A DNA stretch of 34,921 bases, from assembly GCA_001543015.1 (NCBI GenBank), contig LFLC01000014.1, positions 1 to 34,921 of the forward strand. Reading direction: 5' to 3'. A program made the position numbers and the translations under genes. The notes under the pieces are model-generated. The model did not search any database, was not told where the DNA came from, and was given only the letters and a program-made list of their open reading frames with translations. Positions within the stretch are counted from its first letter, which is position 1. Each line of letters opens with the position of its first letter. Source of the stretch: Nitrosopumilus sp. LS_AOA (lineage in GTDB: Archaea; Thermoproteota; Nitrososphaeria; Nitrososphaerales; Nitrosopumilaceae). Positions 1 to 11,902 of the stretch are shown piece after piece.

Positions 1-204
1 TTCGCGTTCAAATGCAAATATTATATTTTTTAATTATTGACTGTACCTGAATCTTTTGTTTCTGAAGGATTATCTCTGATTTTGTTGGCAATTAGCATTG
101 TAAACACCATGTTTAGGCTTGATTCTTTGAAGCATATCTAAACTAGTTTGTTCATTTTGAACCTTTAGTATCATTTTTAATGTATTTTGAATTTTTAGTA
201 AATA

Positions 205-372
205 ATGGGTTTGTTTAAGCGTAAAAAAGACGATGAAAATAACACAAAATGTGATACATGTGGAACTGAACTACATGATCCTGAACGATTAAAAAGACAT
301 ATGAAAAAAGCCCATGGAAACGTACCTGCAAAGAAAATGGATCCTAATGCTGGGGATGGCGGAACTTGGTAG
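205..372 (+). CDS. C2H2 zinc-finger microprotein (55 aa)
   Basis: This is a small ORF from an ATG to a TAG. It encodes a basic N-terminus (MGLFKRKKDDE), then one classical C2H2 finger: CDTC, 12 residues, then H-x4-H (KRHMKKAHG), followed by a short tail ending GDGGTW. Small single-finger proteins are common in archaea and may bind nucleic acid or protein; the target here is unknown. The start is preceded by an A/T-rich stretch suitable for a promoter with a very short leader. The stop lies next to the possible TTG start of the following membrane-protein gene, so the two are probably cotranscribed. The finger motif is seen directly; the function is not known. Confidence 0.8.
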   Translation: MGLFKRKKDDENNTKCDTCGTELHDPERLKRHMKKAHGNVPAKKMDPNAGDGGTW

Positions 373-373
373 A

Positions 374-649
374 TTGGAATTAGATTCAGGACAAAAAACC
401 AGTCTAGTTTTTGTTGGTGCATTTGTTCTTGTAGGAATTGTTTTATCGACTATTATTTTCCCATTTTGGCATCTAATTCGTGAAGATGTGTTTGAAGATG
501 TGATAATTTTAACAAATGATGATGGTGTGTGTTATGTTGAGACTGTAGATTTTATTCCTAAAACAATTGAAAATTGTAGTTCAATTTCTGGTGAAAATGT
601 ATCCATAAAGTTTGGTAAGGGGCTTGCTTGGGCAACCATTGTACCATAA
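374..649 (+). CDS. Small membrane protein with one N-terminal transmembrane helix
   Basis: The protein has about 91 residues. A short polar start (ELDSGQKT) is followed by one strongly hydrophobic segment (VFVGAFVLVGIVLSTIIF) and then a roughly 60-residue soluble domain with two Cys. I prefer the TTG immediately after the upstream TAG, because starts further upstream (ATG at 356 or the longest at 314) would overlap the zinc-finger gene and add a non-hydrophobic extension. TTG starts are used by other genes in this window. No known domain was recognised; the soluble domain probably lies on one face of the membrane. The exact start is uncertain. Confidence 0.65.
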   Translation: MELDSGQKTSLVFVGAFVLVGIVLSTIIFPFWHLIREDVFEDVIILTNDDGVCYVETVDFIPKTIENCSSISGENVSIKFGKGLAWATIVP

Positions 650-687
650 TCGATGATTTAATATTTTAAAAAATACTGTAAATTTTC

Positions 688-1095
688 ATGGACTGTATTT
701 TTTGTAAAATAATTGAAGGTAGCATCCCTGCAAAAATTCTTAAAGAAACATCCCAATCTATCTCATTTTTAGATGCATTTCCTTTATCTAAAGGACATGT
801 ACTTGTTATTCCAAAAAACCATCACCAAAAAATTCAAGATATGAGTCAATCTGAAAATACTGATTTATTCTTACTTGTGCATGAGATGACTTCAAAAGTT
901 GATTCTATTTCTGGTTCAACTTTAGTTGCAATACATAATGGAATAGATGCTGGACAAGAAGTTCCACACGTTCATGTTCATTTAGTTCCAAGATCTAAAA
1001 ATGATTCTGCAGGACCAATTCATAGTATGTTTAATTCTTCATTGAAACTATCTGAATCTGAAGTCGATGAAATTTACAATAAACTAAAAAATTAA
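688..1095 (+). CDS. HIT family nucleotide hydrolase/transferase
   Basis: This 135-residue protein has the full length of a HIT-family (HINT/Fhit-like) enzyme. It shows the N-terminal C-x2-C pair (DCIFCKII) that often binds zinc with later His residues, the fold-typical stretch KGHVLVIPKNHH, and the catalytic histidine triad HVHVHLVP with His94, 96 and 98; His96 would be the expected nucleophile. HIT proteins hydrolyse nucleoside phosphoramidates or dinucleotides such as Ap4A in the cytosol; the substrate cannot be told from sequence. The gene follows the membrane-protein gene by 38 bp and converges on the DnaJ-ferredoxin gene with a 2-bp gap. Confidence 0.93.
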   Translation: MDCIFCKIIEGSIPAKILKETSQSISFLDAFPLSKGHVLVIPKNHHQKIQDMSQSENTDLFLLVHEMTSKVDSISGSTLVAIHNGIDAGQEVPHVHVHLVPRSKNDSAGPIHSMFNSSLKLSESEVDEIYNKLKN

Positions 1096-1097
1096 TT

Positions 1098-1814
1098 TCA
1101 ATATGGGAATAATCTTTCTTTAGTATCAATATTTTCTACAATAATTGCTTTTGTTGGGCATGTTTCAGCAGCATTCATTATTTTATTAACTCCTGCACCT
1201 TTTTGATTAATTACAGATGATTTTGGATTAAGCTTAGTATTTCTATTTATTTCAAAAACATCTGGCGCTATTGTCTCACAACTACAGCAAGCAATACACA
1301 AACTCTCATCAACATTTACAAATAAATTTGGTTGGGATTTGGGTTCTCTTGCTTTATCCCATTCTCCATTTTTACCATCTGAACGAATTCTTGCATTATA
1401 ATCGTCCCAAAACTTTCTTTCATATTCTTTCCAAAAATTAGGATCTCCCTCTTCAAACTCCCGTGTATATTTCCCCCAGTCTTGTTCTGGAATTTTTTGT
1501 TCACTAGGTGTTGCACCCCATTGTGGGTTTCTCTTAAAATCAGATTTTGTTTCATTTTGTTTGTAATCTTGATATGTTGTGAATTTTTTTGGAGAATGAT
1601 TATTCTTTAAAAAATGATATGCCTCTGTAATTTTCTTAAACTCTGAATCCTCTGTTTTATTTTTGATTCTATCCGGATGTACTTCTAGTACCTTTTTTCT
1701 ATATGATGATTTTATTTCTTCTTGAGATGAATTTTCTTGTACATTGAGTATTTTGAGTGCTTGGTATGCGTTCACTGTATTTAGTAATGTGTTATATGTT
1801 AAAAATAATTTCAT
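1098..1814 (-). CDS. DnaJ-ferredoxin fusion protein
   Basis: This is a 238-residue two-domain protein. Residues 16-75 form a J domain with the diagnostic HPD tripeptide at 46-48, which stimulates DnaK-type ATPases. Residues 76-165 are a polar linker rich in Trp and Tyr. Residues 166-235 are a ferredoxin-like domain with C173-x2-C176-x2-C179 and a distal C219-P, the ligand set for one [4Fe-4S] cluster (an additional Cys177 sits inside the motif). The combination suggests a chaperone partner that senses or carries an iron-sulfur cluster, for example in cluster delivery or redox-gated folding; that is inference. It is the last gene of a four-gene minus-strand operon with tiny gaps. A GTG at 1775, just before the J domain, is an alternative start. 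Confidence 0.85.
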   Translation of the reverse strand: MKLFLTYNTLLNTVNAYQALKILNVQENSSQEEIKSSYRKKVLEVHPDRIKNKTEDSEFKKITEAYHFLKNNHSPKKFTTYQDYKQNETKSDFKRNPQWGATPSEQKIPEQDWGKYTREFEEGDPNFWKEYERKFWDDYNARIRSDGKNGEWDKAREPKSQPNLFVNVDESLCIACCSCETIAPDVFEINRNTKLNPKSSVINQKGAGVNKIMNAAETCPTKAIIVENIDTKERLFPY

Positions 1815-1819
1815 TTGTA

Positions 1820-2185
1820 TTATTTTTCTAGTATTGTCTCATCTTCTACATTCCATGCTGGTTCTACAATGCATAAAAATCTTAAATCATCAGTTCCTGT
1901 ATTTTTTATGAATTGCTTTGAATTTGGGGGAACAAAAACTGAGTCATCTTTTTGAAGATGAAATGTATCTTCACCAACACTTAGATCACCACTTCCTTTT
2001 AGAATATAGTAAATTTCAGATGATTTGATTTTATGAATATTTGATTTTTTCCCTTGCTCTAAAGTAAATTGTGCAATACTGTAATTGATTCTATTTTGTG
2101 TATTATGTGGGTTGAAAAATTGTTTGATTTTTGTTCCTTCATTTCCTTGAATTGATTCAATCTCTGAGTTTTTCCTTAACGACAT
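1820..2185 (-). CDS. Cupin-fold protein (Cupin_2 type)
   Basis: This 121-residue protein has a single cupin barrel. The first cupin motif is degenerate (KKSNIHKIKSSEIYYILKGSG), the central turn contains GDLSVGEDTF, and the second motif is present as DDSVFVPPNSKQFIKNTG. Only some metal-ligand histidines are kept, so it may bind a small molecule without being a classical metal dioxygenase. It lies between a second cupin gene and the DnaJ-ferredoxin gene, with gaps of about 5 bp on both sides, which indicates one transcript. The actual ligand or reaction is not predictable. Confidence 0.82.
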   Translation of the reverse strand: MSLRKNSEIESIQGNEGTKIKQFFNPHNTQNRINYSIAQFTLEQGKKSNIHKIKSSEIYYILKGSGDLSVGEDTFHLQKDDSVFVPPNSKQFIKNTGTDDLRFLCIVEPAWNVEDETILEK

Positions 2186-2190
2186 GTATT

Positions 2191-2646
2191 CTAAATAATT
2201 TTTGAAACTTTGGATTTAAAATCTGATTCATACCATACCGTTTTGTATTCTGCATTTTTTCTTGGCAGAATGTTTATTGCAATATGTGAAAATATCTTTT
2301 TCTTATCAACTGAGCCATGTGTATGGAGAGTTTTTTCTGGAATGTGTAAAATATCCCCTTCATTTAGTGTGATTCTTTCTATTCTTTTAATTGTAAAATT
2401 ATTTTTACTAGTTCCATATCTTTTAAAAATCTCAAGACTACCTTTCCCCTTTATGCCAATTAATACCTGATTTCCATTGTGCCAATGAAGTTTTGTTTTT
2501 GAGCCCTTTTCAAAATGCACGTGATAGATATCTTGATCTTGGGATTTAATTTTGTTTGATAAAACTTTCATCCATGTTTTATTTGTAAACCATTCTGGGT
2601 TTACTTTTCTTTGATCTCCTGAACCGTAAATGTTTGTTTTTTTCAT
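2191..2646 (-). CDS. Cupin-domain protein
   Basis: The protein has 151 residues. The cupin core runs from about residue 40 to 130, with motif 1 (KTKLHWHNGNQVLIGIKGKG, two His) and motif 2 (GDILHIPEKTLHTHG, several His). The His-rich set is compatible with metal binding. It is not close in sequence to the neighbouring cupin, although both genes are in the same operon. It starts 1 bp from the stop of the upstream helical SHOCT protein gene. The substrate is unknown; cupins include dioxygenases, isomerases and sensors. Confidence 0.82.
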   Translation of the reverse strand: MKKTNIYGSGDQRKVNPEWFTNKTWMKVLSNKIKSQDQDIYHVHFEKGSKTKLHWHNGNQVLIGIKGKGSLEIFKRYGTSKNNFTIKRIERITLNEGDILHIPEKTLHTHGSVDKKKIFSHIAINILPRKNAEYKTVWYESDFKSKVSKII

Positions 2647-2647
2647 T

Positions 2648-3010
2648 TTATATTCTATCCAAAATTTTCTTTTTCTTTTCTTGAAATTCTTTTTCTGTAA
2701 TTATTTCTGATTTTCGTAGCTTGCCTAGTTTTTTTAATATTTCCAAGTCCTCTTGTGTATTTGATGTAACATTTTTTGCAGCAGAAATTCCATCTGTAAT
2801 TTTCTTAATTCCTCTTTTTTGTAACCCTTCTCTTTCTTTTTTTGCTTGTTTACGAATACCCTTACTAGTCTTTGAGGCTTGTTTTGCAGTCATTACTCCA
2901 AATTCTACTGCATCATCTAGTACTTCATCTGCTTTTTTGATACCTTCTTGAATGGCATTGTCTGCTTTTTTTAGAAATTTTTCAATATGGCCATTTTTTT
3001 CGCTTCCCAT
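2648..3010 (-). CDS. Charged helical protein with C-terminal SHOCT-like domain
   Basis: The protein has 120 residues, is almost entirely helical and is rich in Lys and Glu, without signal peptide or membrane segment. The last roughly 30 residues (LGKLRKSEIITEKEFQEKKK) match the SHOCT pattern, a short C-terminal domain with L..L...G.IT..EF..KK, often found on membrane or oligomeric proteins. It is the first gene of the minus-strand operon that continues with two cupins and the DnaJ-ferredoxin fusion. Its role may be scaffolding or oligomerisation; that is inference. Confidence 0.75.
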   Translation of the reverse strand: MGSEKNGHIEKFLKKADNAIQEGIKKADEVLDDAVEFGVMTAKQASKTSKGIRKQAKKEREGLQKRGIKKITDGISAAKNVTSNTQEDLEILKKLGKLRKSEIITEKEFQEKKKKILDRI

Positions 3011-3091
3011 AATCTTTGAATCATTTTAAATCTATTATCTCTTTCTTATCAGAATTGGTTTAATAGATGTAAATTGTACTTTTGTGTATCT

Positions 3092-3796
3092 TTGACAAAA
3101 ACTAATGATGTAAAGATTGTAGTTTTAAGAAAAAATCTAGAAGAAGCAGATGCGTTAGAAATTATTGAACAAAAGAAAACTACTCCTTTCAAATCTTTGT
3201 TATCTCGACCAAAAAAAGAAGATGTTCATATTCACTCCTTAAAATTATACTATGAATGCATCTTGATGGTTTCAGGAAAATACATTGCTGATTATTTTCG
3301 TCAAGCAACTCATACCATTTCAGTTGATTCCAATATTCGAGAAATTGTTTTGGGTGATGGCACTTTTCCAATTCAAACAAAATCTAGTTTGAAAAAGGCA
3401 TTTTCTGGTAAAAGAGGAAAAAACAAGATTGATTTGAAATTAGAAGAACATGTATTTGTAGAGGATGAAGATGAGTTGACTTTTGATCATCATGGACGAG
3501 AAATTAAATTCCCATTTAAGATAAACTCTAAAACAATTGAGAATTATCCTAAACGCTTACTGGAAAAAAATAAAGAAAATATCAAAAAACCAGAAATAAC
3601 AAATGCTGCAGCCATATTGAAATTACAATCCCAACTAAAAAAACCACTTGAGACTGATGTACGAAATCTTTCAGAAGAATTTGTATTGCGTGAAATTACT
3701 GAACTGTACGTTCCAATATTTGAAGCAAGGTTAATTGGTCCAAAAAAGAAAGTTGGAATTATTAGAATAGATGCTGTGAGAAAAAAGATTTTATAA
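3092..3796 (+). CDS. Conserved-looking archaeal protein of unknown function
   Basis: The protein has about 234 residues and no signal peptide or membrane segment. The N-terminal half begins with a beta-type segment (DVKIVVLRKNL) and the C-terminal half is helical and ends in a beta strand (KKKVGIIRIDAVRKK). It is basic overall with an acidic patch (VEDEDELTFD). I recognise no named family. I chose the TTG at 3092 because it sits in an A/T-rich promoter context and removes a Cys/Phe extension present from the upstream TTG at 3074. Its 3' end overlaps the convergent TPR gene by 6 bp. Confidence 0.7.
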   Translation: MTKTNDVKIVVLRKNLEEADALEIIEQKKTTPFKSLLSRPKKEDVHIHSLKLYYECILMVSGKYIADYFRQATHTISVDSNIREIVLGDGTFPIQTKSSLKKAFSGKRGKNKIDLKLEEHVFVEDEDELTFDHHGREIKFPFKINSKTIENYPKRLLEKNKENIKKPEITNAAAILKLQSQLKKPLETDVRNLSEEFVLREITELYVPIFEARLIGPKKKVGIIRIDAVRKKIL

Positions 3797-4612
3797 TTTT
3801 ACTATTTTTCTAAATTGATCATTATCGTATAGTTTCTCAAATATTTTTTCATCTTTTGCCCATATGCGTATAATTTTAGGGTTTTTTGAAACTGCCTGTT
3901 TTAGTAATTCTAGAGATTCTGGATACATCCCTAATGCTGCCTTACTTCGAGATTTTGCATAAATTACATTCACATTGTCTTTGAATTTTCTTAAAATATC
4001 ATCAAAGACATCAAGTGCTTTTTTATGCTCCCCTAATTCTGCCAACTGTACCCCTTTCTGGAAAAATGCATCTTGATTATTGGGGTATTTTTTACAAATA
4101 TTTTGAAAGCAGTTTAGTGCCTCTTCATGCCTTTTCATTTTTCCAAGAACTATTCCTTTGTAGACCATTGCATTTGGTTTTCTAGGATCAATTACAATTG
4201 CTTTTTCTAATGCTACTAATGCATCCTCATGTTCTCGTAGTTTGTCTAGTAACACACCTTTGTTAAAATACGCTGCTGCATATTTTGAATCAGCCTCTAT
4301 TGCTTTGTCGTAGCATTCTGCTGCATCTTGGATGTTTCCCATTTCCGCCATTGCAATTCCTTTATTGTTGAATGCTTGTGCATCTTTGGGATCAATCTCT
4401 AATAATTTATCAAAACAAGTAACAGAATCTGTGTATTTTTTAATTTGATTGAGTGCTAGTCCCTTATTGTATAATGCTGAAACATTTTTTGAATCTTGTT
4501 TTAGAACTTTGTTAAATAATGCAATAGCTCCTTTTGCTTGATTTTTATCCATTAGTGCCATTCCGTGATACATCAAGTCTTCTGGTTTATCTTTAGAGCC
4601 AAATAATCCCAT
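3791..4612 (-). CDS. Tetratricopeptide-repeat (TPR) protein
   Basis: The protein has 273 residues made of about seven consecutive 34-residue TPR units. They show the usual pattern W/Y-x2-G-x3-L/A...A...A-x4-P, for example ALYNKGLALNQIKKYTDSV and AYFNKGVLLDKLREHEDAL. There is no signal peptide, so it is cytoplasmic. TPR arrays form superhelical scaffolds for protein partners; the partner is unknown. The N-terminus MGLFGSKDK resembles the start of the zinc-finger microprotein at 205 (MGLFKRKKD), a small similarity that may be chance. The gene is convergent with and overlaps the upstream plus-strand gene. Confidence 0.92.
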   Translation of the reverse strand: MGLFGSKDKPEDLMYHGMALMDKNQAKGAIALFNKVLKQDSKNVSALYNKGLALNQIKKYTDSVTCFDKLLEIDPKDAQAFNNKGIAMAEMGNIQDAAECYDKAIEADSKYAAAYFNKGVLLDKLREHEDALVALEKAIVIDPRKPNAMVYKGIVLGKMKRHEEALNCFQNICKKYPNNQDAFFQKGVQLAELGEHKKALDVFDDILRKFKDNVNVIYAKSRSKAALGMYPESLELLKQAVSKNPKIIRIWAKDEKIFEKLYDNDQFRKIVKL

Positions 4613-4650
4613 AATTTACTCCAAAATGATTTCGCTAATGAAAGTTTGGC

Positions 4651-4770
4651 TTAACCTAATGACTTGAATTTCTTTATTGCCTTTTTTGCCAAATCTTCTT
4701 GTGATTTGGCATTAGCATCAGTCGGATCGTCTGTCGCATAGTCTTCCTTTGACTCTTTTTTCTTTTCCAT
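4651..4770 (-). CDS. Small charged protein (39 aa), hypothetical
   Basis: This short ORF begins at an ATG and encodes MEKKKESKEDYATDDPTDAN followed by a basic helix ending AKKAIKKFKSLG. The sequence is highly charged with an acidic middle. It lies between the TPR gene and the divergent gene at 4850. The reading frame runs upstream of this ATG, but that part is hydrophobic and antisense to the next gene, so only the C-terminal part looks like a real product. No family was recognised. Confidence 0.45.
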   Translation of the reverse strand: MEKKKESKEDYATDDPTDANAKSQEDLAKKAIKKFKSLG

Positions 4771-4849
4771 ATTTTTTACAGGATGATTAATTATAAAAAT
4801 TATAATTTTTAAGATACGCTTAATTTTAATCAAAATCTTCTTTTGACTA

Positions 4850-5212
4850 TTGACTAATTCTGAAATAAAGTATCTATCTGAAAAGGTACATGTCCATAAA
4901 TGGCCACAAAATACTCCAATTTGGGATGATTTAACCCAAAAACAAATTGATGCTACTATAAACAAAAAGACAGATAAAAAACAAATTACAATTACTGCCG
5001 ATATTGTAACCATTGAAAATATAGCATTTTATTCTTTGAAAAAAATTGGAGTCGCTATTCCGTTTTTTAAAGATGAATGTACATTAATTTTTGAAGCTCA
5101 ATTTGGAGAACTATATGCTCATGTTCATATTACTAAAAAATCTGGAAATTTTTTAGATCTTTTCAACCAACTAATGTTTTGGAAAAATAATGTTTTTGTA
5201 GATAAATCCTAA
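4850..5212 (+). CDS. Hypothetical protein, 120 aa
   Basis: The protein is soluble and starts at a TTG ([20 protein letters not shown]). It has alternating beta-type segments ([20 protein letters not shown], then [20 protein letters not shown]) and a C-terminal aromatic helix ([11 protein letters not shown]). No signal peptide or known motif is visible. The 3' end overlaps the convergent aminotransferase gene by 4 bp. The reading frame has good codon composition and a stop in a natural position, so I regard it as real; the function is unknown. Confidence 0.65.
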   Translation: MTNSEIKYLSEKVHVHKWPQNTPIWDDLTQKQIDATINKKTDKKQITITADIVTIENIAFYSLKKIGVAIPFFKDECTLIFEAQFGELYAHVHITKKSGNFLDLFNQLMFWKNNVFVDKS

Positions 5213-6504
5213 AGATTCTCAGATGCTTTGATCATCTTTTTGATATCATCTTTTGTATGTGCATCTGAAATTGCTCCTAATTTTCCAGGTAAGAAGAATA
5301 TTCCATCATGAGCAGTCATTTTAAAATGATATTTTGTAAGCATTGAACTATCGCATTTTGCAACATCAACTGCATTTTTGATTTCAGTTATTCCATTTTT
5401 TAGAAAATGAGTCATAAACAAAGAACCTTTCCCTGATACTGCAACTTGTCCATCAAAGACTTTGGTAATTTCTTTTCTAGCAAATTCCCCTAATGAGTTA
5501 ATTTTTGAGTAAATTGATTTTTTTGTTTTTAGCTGATTTAATGTGGCAAAGCCTGATGTCATCGAGGCTGGATTTGCAGAAAATGTGCCTCCACCTACAT
5601 AGGAACGCTCAGACTTTTTCTTACCTGTAGTATCTGCCATCTGCATGATTTCTTTTTTGCCACAAATTACACCAATTGCCATTCCGCCCCCTACTATTTT
5701 ACCCAATGTAACGATGTCTGGATTTAATTTCATTGTGGGGTATAGACATCCAAATCTAAATCTAAATCCTGTAACAATCTCATCTAAAATAAATAGAGAA
5801 TTATTTTTCTTACAAAACTCTTGGATCCCTTTTAGATAGTCTGGTTCTGCTGGAATACATCCTCCTCCACCTAATACTGGTTCAATAATTACCCCAGCTA
5901 AACTCTTTGAATATTTTTTTAATATTACAATTGACTTTTCTAAATCATTGTAAGGTATTGATACAATTTGATCCTCATTTACAACTCCTGAACTTTCAGA
6001 TTCTGTAAATGGCCAATTAACTGATTTTAATAAATCAGATGTATATCCATGCCATCCTCCATCTATTTTTGCAATAATTTTTTTACCTGTTACAGACCTA
6101 GCTAGTCTTACTGCATACATTGTAGCTTCAGTACCTGATGTGACGTAACGAATTTTCTCAGCTACTGGAACTGCTTTAGAAATTAATTCAGATAATAAAA
6201 TAGTCTGCTCATTAACTGTGCCGTACATCCAACTTTTATCAATTTGATTCTTCAAAGAATCTTTTACTTTTTTTGGACCGTGACCTAAAATAAGTGACCA
6301 GTGTCCCATCCAATAATCTGTATACTTGTTATCATCAACATCAATCAAATTTTTCCCTAACGATTTTTTTACTACAAATGGATATGGTTCATAAAATCTT
6401 ATGTTATGACTTACTCCATTGACGTGGAGTTTTTTTGATTTGGAAAACAGCTTGGCTGATTTTCTTGTTTTCTTTTTGTATTGAGATAAATAATTCAAAA
6501 CCAA
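5209..6504 (-). CDS. Class III PLP aminotransferase, glutamate-1-semialdehyde aminomutase-like
   Basis: The protein has 431 residues, the usual length of HemL-like fold-type I enzymes. It shows the PLP phosphate-binding [14 protein letters not shown] (123-136), the cofactor-stacking WHG (151-153), the Asp-Glu pair [12 protein letters not shown] (D241), and the Schiff-base lysine K269 in [13 protein letters not shown]. HemL converts glutamate-1-semialdehyde to 5-aminolevulinate for tetrapyrroles. The segment normally read as GCYHGH is [10 protein letters not shown] here, so it may be a paralogue acting on another amino-ketone. No haem-pathway genes are adjacent. The start is TTG. The gene ends convergently with the preceding one and is the last gene before the rRNA promoter region. 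Confidence 0.85.
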   Translation of the reverse strand: MVLNYLSQYKKKTRKSAKLFSKSKKLHVNGVSHNIRFYEPYPFVVKKSLGKNLIDVDDNKYTDYWMGHWSLILGHGPKKVKDSLKNQIDKSWMYGTVNEQTILLSELISKAVPVAEKIRYVTSGTEATMYAVRLARSVTGKKIIAKIDGGWHGYTSDLLKSVNWPFTESESSGVVNEDQIVSIPYNDLEKSIVILKKYSKSLAGVIIEPVLGGGGCIPAEPDYLKGIQEFCKKNNSLFILDEIVTGFRFRFGCLYPTMKLNPDIVTLGKIVGGGMAIGVICGKKEIMQMADTTGKKKSERSYVGGGTFSANPASMTSGFATLNQLKTKKSIYSKINSLGEFARKEITKVFDGQVAVSGKGSLFMTHFLKNGITEIKNAVDVAKCDSSMLTKYHFKMTAHDGIFFLPGKLGAISDAHTKDDIKKMIKASENL

Positions 6505-6880
6505 ACTCCTAGAAATATTTCTAACATTTTAACTATCAAAATGATCTCTTATCTTATTTTTTAAAGTCTGTCTGTTGATCTGATGGATCAAAACTTGAAA
6601 TTTTTTCAATATTTAGGCTCGATCAGCCATTTTTTCACGCTTGGTTTATATGGATTCTGGCTTCATCACTTCCTGCATACGTAACGCAATAGGCGGCGCT
6701 CGTGATGAAGTATGGCAAGATGCCACTTTGTGATTCATGGGCCTCCAGTTACGCATACAAGAATGAGGATTTGATCGAAAGATCAATATCTGAGATGTGA
6801 AGATTATGTGCATCCGTCAATTCCAATTTAAAGTACAAATGTACTTCATTAATCAAGACCAAAAAAGAAAAGAAAATTCA
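6505..6880 (+). promoter_or_regulatory. rRNA operon upstream region: promoter and leader
   Basis: This stretch holds no credible gene. A TATA-like element TTTATATG lies at 6645-6652, which would place transcription start near 6672. A perfect 9-bp inverted repeat (CTTCATCAC at 6661-6669, GTGATGAAG at 6702-6710) lies at the expected start of the leader. The left 16S processing arm follows at 6794-6817. The promoter position is inferred from spacing and composition. Confidence 0.55.
6794..6817 (+). other. 16S processing stem, left arm
   Basis: The 24-nt arm reads GATGTGAAGATTAT, then GTGCATCCGT, and is the near-perfect complement of 8369-8393 (one extra base and one substitution). In archaea such long stems carry the bulge-helix-bulge site cut by the splicing endonuclease to release pre-16S. 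The complementarity is seen directly; the processing role is established for archaeal rRNA in general. Confidence 0.8.
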
Positions 6881-6881
6881 G

Positions 6882-8354
<1,473 letters not shown>

Positions 8355-8368
8355 GACATGGAAAGTGT

Positions 8369-8393
8369 ACGGATGTACAATAATCTTCACATC
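8369..8393 (+). other. 16S processing stem, right arm
   Basis: This 25-nt segment (ACGGATGTACAATAATC...) is the reverse complement of the arm at 6794-6817 except for one inserted base and one change. Together the arms bring the two ends of the 16S precursor together for cleavage. Confidence 0.8.
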
Positions 8394-8468
8394 AAACCAT
8401 TCGATGCAATGCATCACTAACGTGATGTATGAAGGATGTAGTGGACCCCTGCCAGGGGGTTTGCAATG

Positions 8469-8502
8469 ATCATCGTGCATAGTCGTGTAATATGTGGCTG
8501 AA
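8469..8502 (+). other. 23S processing stem, left arm
   Basis: This 34-nt arm pairs with 11499-11532. The outer 16 nt (ATCATCGTGCATAGTC) and the inner 9 nt (GTGGCTGAA) are exact complements, separated by a central part with mismatches. This is the architecture of a bulge-helix-bulge processing site. Confidence 0.8.
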
Positions 8503-8504
8503 TA

Positions 8505-11498
<2,994 letters not shown>

Positions 11499-11500
<2 letters not shown>

Positions 11501-11532
11501 CAGCCACTTACATAGAGACTATGCACGATGAT
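11499..11532 (+). other. 23S processing stem, right arm
   Basis: This is the complement of 8469-8502 and starts at the 3' end of mature 23S. No 5S rRNA gene follows, so 5S must be encoded elsewhere. Confidence 0.8.
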
Positions 11533-11570
11533 TAATTTCATCAAGTGGTAATAATACACGACTTGTACGA

Positions 11571-11751
11571 TGATTATATTTTTAATCTCACTAGCGGATG
11601 CTATGCATTGTTTGTGATTTTATTTTTAATCTCACTAGCGGATGCTATGCATTGTTTGTGATTTTATTTTTAATCTCACTAGCGGATGCTATGCATTGTT
11701 TGTGATTTTATTTTTAATCTCACTAGCGGATGCTATGCATTGTTTGTGATT
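11571..11751 (+). repeat. Four tandem 44-bp repeats downstream of the 23S gene, possible terminator array
   Basis: Four copies with an exact 44-bp period begin near 11583, 11627, 11671 and 11715 (measured at TAATCTCAC). The shared core is identical in all four. Each unit can fold into an imperfect hairpin: CAC-T-AGC-(G)-GATGC, loop TAT, GCATT-GTT-T-GTG, with one bulged G and one T-T mismatch. Each hairpin is followed by a T-rich tract (GATTTTATTTTTAAT). T tracts terminate archaeal RNA polymerase, so the array would be four successive terminators behind the rRNA operon; this role is inferred. Perfect identity of the copies suggests recent expansion or ongoing homogenisation. Confidence 0.85.
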
Positions 11752-11823
11752 CTAATTTTCTAATTCTATATCTTTTTGAAGTTCTTTTGCTAGTCCGACC
11801 CACCATTCTTGATTCTTTGACAT
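11752..11823 (-). CDS. Possible 23-aa microprotein, or gene remnant
   Basis: A short ATG-initiated frame encodes a peptide beginning MSKNQEWWVGLAKELQKD and ending in an acidic helix. The adjacent Trp pair and amphipathic pattern look protein-like, but the ORF is very short and its stop abuts the tandem repeat array. It could be a conserved small protein, a remnant of a longer gene, or chance. No Shine-Dalgarno sequence was identified. Confidence 0.25.
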   Translation of the reverse strand: MSKNQEWWVGLAKELQKDIELEN

Positions 11824-11902
11824 TAAGAAAAATTATCTAATGTTGCTAATAGATCTGTTGGTTAATTCTTCATAGTATTCATTAAAGAAAATCTGACAAA
11901 AC

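Larger units (their letters stand above)
8355..8504 (+). other. 16S-23S internal transcribed spacer without tRNA
   Basis: The roughly 150-nt spacer contains the right arm of the 16S processing stem, a hairpin around TGCATCAC/GTGATGTA (about 8410-8429), a GC-rich hairpin CCCCT-GCC-AGGGG at 8446-8458, and the left arm of the 23S stem. No tRNA-like cloverleaf or TTC-containing arm is present. Absence of spacer tRNA is usual in this archaeal lineage but differs from many Euryarchaeota, which carry tRNA-Ala here. Confidence 0.8.

Noticed and set aside
30-110. Minus-strand short ORF ending NKIRDNPSETKDSGTVNN
   Set aside because: The charged ending looks protein-like, but it is only 22-26 codons with no family or strong start signal; it may be real, but support is too weak for a feature.
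4771-5013. Upstream extension of the minus-strand small ORF (4651-4770)
   Set aside because: It is antisense to the gene at 4850, very hydrophobic, and the ATG at 4770 is a sufficient start.
8355-8504. tRNA-Ala in the rRNA spacer
   Set aside because: The hairpins present do not form a cloverleaf and no T-loop signature is present.
11571-11751. CRISPR array
   Set aside because: The units are contiguous tandem copies with no unique spacers and no cas genes nearby.
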